Shown in pieces: positions 60,201-64,000 of a DNA stretch of 64,000 bases. The stretch comes from Heloderma charlesbogerti. Its lineage: Eukaryota; Chordata; Lepidosauria; Squamata; Helodermatidae. Under the pieces are notes generated by a model. It was not told the origin of the DNA and searched no databases. It saw only the letters and a list, made by a program, of their open reading frames with translations. The stretch's first letter is position 1, and each line of letters opens with the position of its first letter. Both the position numbers and the translations under genes were made by a program. The stretch spans positions 1,054,001-1,118,000 of the forward strand of contig JANEZZ010002677.1 of assembly GCA_026122225.1 (NCBI GenBank), written 5' to 3'.

Positions 60201-63200
60201 TCATTTCCTCAGGCTACCTAAACTGTTTCCACCCCAGCTAGTCACAAGAACTGTAATTCTAAGAATTGGTGCTTGAACTTGCTCTTTCTCCTCTTCCCTC
60301 CACATCCTTTTTCCTTGTGTGTCTTGTCCTTTAGATTATAAGCCAGAGGGTAGGGACTTACTGCTGATACTGAAAAGCAGTTCTGGGAACCTCTGGGGCT
60401 AAGAGCGGGCTAACAATGTTTTAAATCAGGGGTGGGCAACTTGTGGCCCTCCAGATTTTTGGCCTGCAATTCCATTCAGCCTTTTATCAGCATAGCCAAT
60501 GGTGAGGGATCATGGGAGTTTGGGGCCAAAACATCTGGAGGGTCACAAGTTGCCTATCCCTGCTTTAAATAAATACATACATACATGCTTTCTGATGTAC
60601 TCTGGGGTCCATGAGAAATGAGGGTCAAGTGACATCAGATTGGGAGAAGAAAAGCCTTTGTTCCAGACATTTTGAAGGGAAAAGAGAGATGACCATAACG
60701 GCAAGGAAAGAGGCGTGGGTTTGGTGTCTTTTCAGCCAATGTAGTTGGAGACAGGGTAGGGATTATCTGAATTCTGCAAGTTACAAGACAGTCCCAGTCC
60801 ATGATAACTTTATTCTATTTGGAGTCACAACCACACTCACTGGCACCAATTTCAACCATACAAGTTTATAAGGTGAGCAAGACAGGAGTCAAATGTACAC
60901 CTGACTTGGGGGAGGCATCCAAAAACCATGGCAGACTTAACTAAGACAGGGTGACTAAAGGGCATTAAAGAGGTAACCAACTGCTTAAATGAAATGCAAC
61001 AAGACCTCTAGGGCCCAAGCTCCACAGTCATTTCTTCCACAGCCCGGTAACAAGCCCAGACTATGGCTGCTTTTTAAGAAGAATTATGATTTTTCCTCCA
61101 AGGAGTTCAAGGTGGCAGACATTCTCTCTTCCCCATTCTATTTTATTCACACAGCCACCCTGTGACGTACGTTGGGCTGAGAGATGGGGACTGGCCCCAG
61201 GTCACCCAGTGAGCTTTCTGGCTCAGATGTGGATTTAAACTGAGATCTTCCAGCTCCAAGTTTAATATTCTACCCACTGTACTGCACAACTGCAGCCCTT
61301 TTCCCTGGCATGGAGTGTGCCCTGCCTTGCCTCTCTTCCAAGCCACCAAGTCCTTGCAGCATCCGCTGCCACTTCTGCCTGCCTCCAAGCACAGGAGGCA
61401 AGAGTAACCCATGTTTAGGACGGTGCTGTCTTTCTCTTCTTTATTCTGCTCCCCAACCTTGGCAGCCTTGGCGAAGGTCATGAAGTTGACCAGAGGAACC
61501 AGAGTGCTGGGAGCTCCAAGAAGCCTGCCTTGCAAGATACAGAAAAAAACAGGAGGAGGTACTTGTGCTCAGCCTCAGGATGAACACAGATGCTGGAGCT
61601 GGATCCCAAGTCACAGTAAGCCGTTTGGGGAGGGGTGGGGGGGGGAACCATGTGTGTAGTTTCTTGCTGCTCTCTGGACTGCAGGCTTTGTCTGAAGATT
61701 CTCAACTAACATTGATAAAGGGGACCATTTAAAAACACATGGCTAATACTTAATGCTTTACACTTTAAAATCTATTTTGAGTCAGGAATTTAAACCAGTC
61801 TTTCAGTTACTAGATATGGCACAACTAGAGGCATGTTCTGCATGCTACTATCTTTTACCTTTCATACCCTTTTAATGCTGCCATCCAAATTGGGCCAGGA
61901 TCTTGCTTTACATTTTAGGGCTCCGCGTTAGAAGATGTAAACATGCACTGGTTAACGTTTTCTACTCTTCCACAGTACATTTATAATGATTCAAATAATT
62001 CTATATTAAATTTAAGTGTTTCATTTTGAATTACTTAACTCAGAATATTCTAGTAAAACTTAAGTATGGAAGTATACTCATTCCATGCTTAGCTGTTTGC
62101 TTTTTTTAAGAGGGAAAAGATACAGCAGTGAAAACTTAGAAGAATCCACACTATATGCTCTTCGAAGTTTCTCCATAAACCTAGGAAAAGAACTGAGGAA
62201 TTTTAGACTACAGTTCCATGTATCTTCACAGGATTTTCCAATTGGCTAATACAGAGCAACAATGCCACTACCACAGGAAAGGAAGCTTTAACAGGGCTGT
62301 ATAGCAGGCTGCAAGACACACTGGTTTGTATTCAGTGTTAGTCCTACTTAGAGGAGACCCACTGAAATAAATGGGACTTATGTTAGACTAACACTGGACA
62401 CAACCCATTATCCCCTACCTCCCAGGAGCACTTCACTAAGTACCCCTAAGTTTACATACATGTGAACTACGACAATTACAACCTTTATCCTTTTACTACA
62501 TTGGCCTGATTCGGACATGACAACAACCCAGTATTTTTTTTTTAAACCCTGGGTTGTTGTAAACAAAGTGGGAGCAAGCGAGCATGCTGGTCTGCTAGGG
62601 ATAAACAACCCAGGGATACTTTGTCCTTGGGTTGTTAAGTGTGATGTACAAACTGTGATTTCTGGGTTGCTGGGGGAGGAGACAACCCAGAGTTGATGGA
62701 GTTTCCCTAGATCGTTTTGTTCCTCCCATTTGCAGTGGGAGTGAGCACTGGGAACCAGCATGCTTGCTTGCTCCCACTTGTTTCACAACAATCCAGGTTT
62801 TTTTTTTTAAAAAAACCTGGGTTTAAGTTGAATTCTTCAAATATGTCTTCCATGATGACATCATGGATTCATTAAATTACATTTCACCTTACTGAACCAT
62901 GTTGTATCTTTCAACCACAAATAAGTGTAGTACATTATACATCTCTCAAGAGCATACCTCTTTCAGTTGTGCTGAAGAAACAAGATTTTCATATGCACTA
63001 TCTTTACAACTGCAAAACTTGTCTTCCTCTTCTTGTGGTTCCACAACATTGCAACTAGATTTAGAATTTTCCACAGCCATCAAGTCTTGTAGGTCTTTTA
63101 TACCACACTCTAAGCAAGAGTTTTCATTTTCTACCAGCAATATTCCAGATGATTCTTCCTGGGAATCCAGAGATGTCTGTGCACTCTTTTCCATCCCACA

Positions 63201-64000
63201 CTTTTTTAATCTAGGAAGGAACTTCCCAGACTCAAGTTCTGATTTGCCGTAATAATGCCCTTCTTTTTCTGCATCCTCTTCCAGTGGTTTGAGATCTGCT
63301 TGTGGATCATCAAATACTTCCGCTTGAGAAGGGGCAGTAATATTCCCCTCATCTTTCTCCGATTCAAAGTCAGACTCACTTCCACCACATGGAGAAAGTT
63401 CAGATGCAGAAATGGGGCGAAAGTGAGTCCTAGGAGAAATCCGTATTGCTCTGTACTGTGTCCTCCCAGCACCACATATTCTAGGACGAAAAACTTCCCT
63501 ATCAGAATCAGAGCAAAGGATAGATTTGGGTTTAAAGCAAGGGCTGAAGGATGCAATTCCTTCTGGTTCAAATGTACATTCTACATGAAGAACTTGTGAA
63601 AATGGATTATTCAAGTCAAAGGAAGAGAATGAATATTCAAGACCAGACTCTTCACCTTGAAAATTACCACAAGCTTCTAACAAGTCTTCATGGAAGATAA
63701 ATGAAAAACCCCTATTTAATCCGTGATCACCACACTTCAACTGCTCACTCTGTTCAAATGATACAAAGGGTCTCCATAATTGTCTGTGACCAGGGGCAAA
63801 GCTGTTTCCTGGTGTCATGAAGACATCTGTACCAGCTATTGTAACTACATCAGAAGCTGCACACTGTAGTAAGTTTCCTTTTGGGTGACTGGGTGGCACC
63901 ACTGCCCACTCTCCATCACTGTTAAATGTTTTGAGCTCCCCATACACACCACCAAGAATAAATGAACTTTCTTTATCTTGGTTAATATCCCATGGTTTGG
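43519..64000 (-). CDS. KIAA0232: KIAA0232 orthologue, C-terminal part (exons continue beyond the window)
   Basis: A large vertebrate protein of unknown function (DUF4603; about 1,395 residues in human) with no known catalytic domain. Four exons are visible: 62958->64000, 59175-59283, 44615-44709, 43519-43698. The large exon is open to the window edge and encodes blocks identical or nearly so to mammals: [80 protein letters not shown]. The next exon holds [15 protein letters not shown], then [15 protein letters not shown]. The last ends [11 protein letters not shown] and stop. Serine- and acid-rich segments suggest disorder. All junctions have GT/AG sites and keep phase. Intron sizes are 0.9, 14.5 and 3.7 kb. 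Confidence 0.96.
43845..44100. repeat. Possible element with TTGGATCCAG inverted ends
   Basis: CTTGGATCCAGG at the left and CTGGATCCAACC at the right are inverted. The interior (ATCCAGTGGAGGTGATGCTG; CCTCCACTGGAT) is also partly self-complementary. It lies in a KIAA0232 intron and resembles the end of the 6624 element. Confidence 0.45.
44271..44303. repeat. Perfect 15-bp hairpin
   Basis: Arms AAATCAGCAGCCCCT (44271-44285) and AGGGGCTGCTGATTT (44289-44303) are exact reverse complements with a CAC loop. It is intronic, 312 bases from the next exon. Confidence 0.95.
44615..44709 (-). CDS. KIAA0232: KIAA0232 penultimate exon
   Basis: The acceptor ...ATATTTAAAG follows a strong polypyrimidine tract at 44736-44755. 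The exon has 95 bases: two complete the split Glu codon, then [20 protein letters not shown] and [12 protein letters not shown]; donor GTAAGT. It aligns in order with the mammalian protein. Confidence 0.93.
44710..48183. other. KIAA0232 intron, unassigned part
   Basis: About 3.4 kb of moderately GC-rich sequence with scattered ORFs of 60-150 codons on both strands and no recognisable domain. A partial hAT-like MITE lies at 45523-45600 and a (CAG)6 run at 45311-45329. Confidence 0.55.
45523..45600. repeat. Partial hAT-like MITE
   Basis: CAGGAGTGGGGAACCTACTG and CATCATCCCTCACCATTGGC match the left half of the 60427-60562 element in order; the right terminus is missing. Confidence 0.6.
48184..48219. 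repeat. (TC)n microsatellite
   Basis: Eighteen uninterrupted TC units. Confidence 0.97.
48290..50250 (+). mobile_element. CR1 LINE with large internal deletion (ORF1 joined to ORF2)
   Basis: ORF1 starts with a Cys-rich motif ([24 protein letters not shown]) and a coiled coil, then [11 protein letters not shown]. The SGNH-esterase motif [18 protein letters not shown] is at about 48990. Around 49042 the sequence switches into ORF2 RT ([46 protein letters not shown] with intact FADD). It continues to the 3' end CCCTACTATTCTATGATC. All of the endonuclease and the start of RT are missing. Stops and a frameshift occur in RT. Confidence 0.9.
50251..51479. other. Intron, mostly unassigned
   Basis: Apart from a short L2-type 3' tail (about 50650-50735, reverse; ATTTATACACTGCCCTTTAT) I see nothing recognisable. 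Confidence 0.5.
51480..51990 (+). mobile_element. L2-clade LINE RT fragment (forward)
   Basis: [20 protein letters not shown] then L-W-D-D-L and a broken YADD region (ATGAGGATGACACTAAGC). Deletions and frameshifts throughout. Confidence 0.78.
52080..52390. other. Low-complexity spacer with (GT)n
   Basis: It contains (TG)n at about 52178-52216 and the phrase AAAAGATCCCGGGCACAGGC near 52107, which recurs near 55286. Confidence 0.5.
52400..52965 (+). repeat. Unclassified repeat with ~4 degenerate internal units
   Basis: A phrase recurs at about 52497, 52630, 52783 and 52950: TGCCCAATGTCAGAAAAAAT, TGCCAAATTTCAAAATGATA, AGCAAAGTTTCAGAAGGATA, TGCAGAGTTTCTGAAGGCTA. The spacing is 135-170 bp; the last two units share AGGTGTCCC at 52756 and 52925 (169 bp apart). 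The reverse complement of this unit occurs twice at 54925-55250. I do not know the class. Confidence 0.65.
53016..53169 (+). mobile_element. CR1 3' tail (forward)
   Basis: CATCTGGTTGGCCACTGTGT, GGACTAGATGGGCCTTGGTC and the terminal TTCTTATGTTCTTAAA. Confidence 0.8.
53695..53768. repeat. Palindromic MITE, CCTATGCA type
   Basis: GGAATCCTATGCATACTTTC opens it, AAGCCTCATTAAACATAATG is the centre, and GGCTTCTGAGTAGGTATACA closes it. A second, partial copy may lie at 53625-53660. Confidence 0.7.
53853..54017 (-). mobile_element. tRNA-Ala-like SINE (reverse)
   Basis: The minus strand starts GGGCTGTAGCTCAGTGGTAG (A box) with GGTTCAATCCCC (B box) about 40 bases on, as in tRNA-Ala. It then reads through a SINE body to CAGCTTCCTATGTTCCTATG. 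It is not a functional tRNA gene because it lacks the acceptor-stem partner. Confidence 0.85.
54018..54924. other. Intron, unassigned
   Basis: No coding, LINE or palindromic signal recognised; purine-rich patch near 54210-54260. Confidence 0.5.
54925..55330 (-). repeat. Inverted copy of the unclassified ~165-bp-unit repeat
   Basis: AAAAGCCACTGGACC is at 54950 and again at 55113, a 163-bp period with high similarity (CTGAAATTTGGCAGGTTCAG / CTGAAATTGGGCAGGTTCAA). Its reverse complement, CTGCCAAATTTCAGACAG, is the unit of 52400-52965. The stretch ends with GATCCGGGGCACAGCCCAAG. Confidence 0.65.
55490..55620 (+). repeat. Dispersed sauropsid repeat (GTGCCACAAGACCC type)
   Basis: GTTAGTCCTTAAGGTGCCAC and GCAACAGACTAACATGGCTA form a well-known high-copy phrase in reptile genomes; a fragment recurs at about 57840-57895 (CTTTAAGATGCTACAGGACC). 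I cannot assign the transposon class. Confidence 0.6.
55621..55735 (+). mobile_element. L2 3' tail
   Basis: TTTTATACTGTATTTTACTG and TGTGAGCCACCCAGAAAACT then GGCAGTTATATAAATACAGT is the LINE 3' terminus. Confidence 0.65.
55736..57000. other. Intron, unassigned
   Basis: No recognised element or exon. Small ORFs at 55.85-56.37 kb have no domain. Confidence 0.5.
57001..57150 (+). mobile_element. L2-like LINE 5' end fragment
   Basis: GAGCCGAGGGCAACTGGGAG, CCTGGGAAGAACGTCACAGT and GGAAAGGGAGCAGCTGCAGG align in order with the 5'UTR of the 30737 element, so both copies keep the 5' terminus. Confidence 0.75.
57230..57610 (+). mobile_element. L2/MIR3-like element, copy 1
   Basis: TTCTGGATCTGGAGAATTTG, GCCTAATAAAACGTATGACA, ATACGGATATAAGAACTTTG and TTATATTGTAAGCCTGATGG lead to a tail AATAAAATAAATG. 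Copy 2, in the same orientation, is 1.05 kb downstream. Confidence 0.7.
58191..58283. repeat. Palindromic MITE, GGGCACAATCCT type, 93 bp
   Basis: GGGCACAACCCTATGCATGT ... TTTAGACA pairs with TGTCTGAACGCACACAGGAT ... TGTGCCC. The interior GAGGAATGCTGGGAGG matches the 14546 copy. Confidence 0.85.
58290..58660 (+). mobile_element. L2/MIR3-like element, copy 2
   Basis: It shares, in order, AGATCTGGAGAACACGAAAG, GGCCCAATAAAGCTATTATG, ATGGATATAAGAACTTTGTA and CTACTGTAAGCCTGAGG with the 57230 copy. Confidence 0.7.
59175..59283 (-). CDS. KIAA0232: KIAA0232 exon (third from last)
   Basis: Acceptor TTAAAACAG, donor GTAGCA. Thirty-six codons, [19 protein letters not shown] then [17 protein letters not shown], plus one base of the next Glu codon. 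The WWEKALY-PLFPAS core matches the family; the flanks are diverged. Too short for ordinary ORF finding. Confidence 0.94.
59459..59538. repeat. Palindromic MITE, CCTATGCA type
   Basis: GCAGCACAATCATATGCATT opens it, CCGTTCAATTGAGGCTTACT is the centre, and GTAGGGTGCACAGGATGGCA closes it. Confidence 0.7.
60270..60418 (+). mobile_element. L2/MIR3-like 3' end
   Basis: TTTTTCCTTGTGTGTCTTGT and TTTAGATTATAAGCCAGAGG then GGTAGGGACTTACTG; same 3' end as 28140-28275. Confidence 0.65.
60427..60562. mobile_element. hAT MITE, 136 bp, with 8-bp target duplication
   Basis: The terminal inverted repeats CAGGGGTGGGCAACTTGTGG and, reversed, CAGGGATAGGCAACTTGTGA extend through CCCTCCAGAT. Flanks TTTTAAAT (60419-60426) and CTTTAAAT (60563-60570) differ at one base. 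CAG-type ends and an 8-bp duplication are the hAT hallmark. Confidence 0.92.
61094..61298 (-). mobile_element. tRNA-derived SINE (reverse)
   Basis: TGGGCTGAGAGATGGGGACT, CAGGTCACCCAGTGAGCTTT and a diverged B box region (GGATTTAAACTGAGATCTTC) are the reverse complement of the 26690 SINE. Confidence 0.75.
61299..62322. other. KIAA0232 intron, unassigned
   Basis: No exon, LINE or palindrome recognised; ORFs at 61.14-61.70 kb on both strands lack any domain. Confidence 0.5.
62323..62406. repeat. Palindromic MITE, TAGTCCTACTTAG type
   Basis: GTTTGTATTCAGTGTTAGTC pairs with GACTAACACTGGACACAACC; the centre is GACCCACTGAAATAAATGGG. Same family as 9039-9168. Confidence 0.85.
62543..62800. repeat. 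Foldback element, ~258 bp, 47-bp arms
   Basis: The left arm (AAACCCTGGGTTGTTGTAAA then CAAAGTGGGAGCAAGCGAGC) pairs with the right arm (GCATGCTTGCTTGCTCCCAC then TTGTTTCACAACAATCCAGG) at about 85%. Additional AACAACCCAG / CTGGGTTGTT palindromes lie inside and just outside. No coding potential. Confidence 0.75.
62958..64000 (-). CDS. KIAA0232: KIAA0232 large exon (5' end beyond the window)
   Basis: Open in one frame from the window edge ([20 protein letters not shown]) to donor GAG|GTATGC at 62957, phase 0. The methionine at 63947 is internal, not a start. It contains the most conserved blocks of the protein: [67 protein letters not shown]. Confidence 0.97.

Overview
The window is vertebrate nuclear DNA. 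Its genes have multiple exons with GT/AG splice sites. A CpG-rich bidirectional promoter sits at about 15.85-17.53 kb, and much of the intervening sequence is retrotransposon debris. The repeats are of a sauropsid type: CR1 and L2-clade LINEs, a BovB LINE 3' end, an L1-clade fragment, tRNA-derived SINEs, and many small palindromic elements including hAT-like ones. BovB together with this mixture points to a squamate reptile; I cannot name the species.

Four protein-coding genes are recognisable. GRPEL1 (+, coding exons 2-4 at 790-955, 5602-5683 and 6953-7299; exon 1 lies before the window) encodes the mitochondrial GrpE-like nucleotide exchange factor of mtHsp70. TADA2B (-, exons 15949-16218 and 12851-13843) encodes the SAGA-complex adaptor. 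CCDC96 (+, 16504-17526 and 21419-21964) encodes a coiled-coil protein of the ciliary axoneme. KIAA0232 (-, exons 62958->64000, 59175-59283, 44615-44709 and 43519-43698, then a 3'UTR of about 2.3 kb) encodes a large protein of unknown function. TADA2B and CCDC96 are head-to-head across 285 bp with CCAAT boxes and an RFX/X-box-like site. GRPEL1 and TADA2B are tail-to-tail.

The gene order matches human 4p16.1 in inverted orientation, with one difference. TBC1D14 is expected between CCDC96 and KIAA0232, but the 19 kb found there (22.0-41.2 kb) is almost entirely nested CR1, L2 and L1 fragments with no recognisable TBC1D14 exon. CCDC96 carries a 3.9 kb intron, whereas the human gene as I know it is a single exon.

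The repeat landscape is layered. A nearly complete, dead L2-like LINE (30.74-34.40 kb) sits in an older CR1. A 734-bp foldback element (38137-38870), whose arms are themselves palindromic, sits in another CR1 with an 8-bp target duplication that is separated from its left end by an L2 fragment. A BovB 3' end (4318-4564) sits in an L2 with a 9-bp target duplication. The 14.5-kb KIAA0232 intron holds an internally deleted CR1 that joins ORF1 esterase to ORF2 reverse transcriptase. It also holds two inverted copies of an unclassified repeat with internal units of about 165 bp. I saw no non-vertebrate gene system, CRISPR array or intact transposon.
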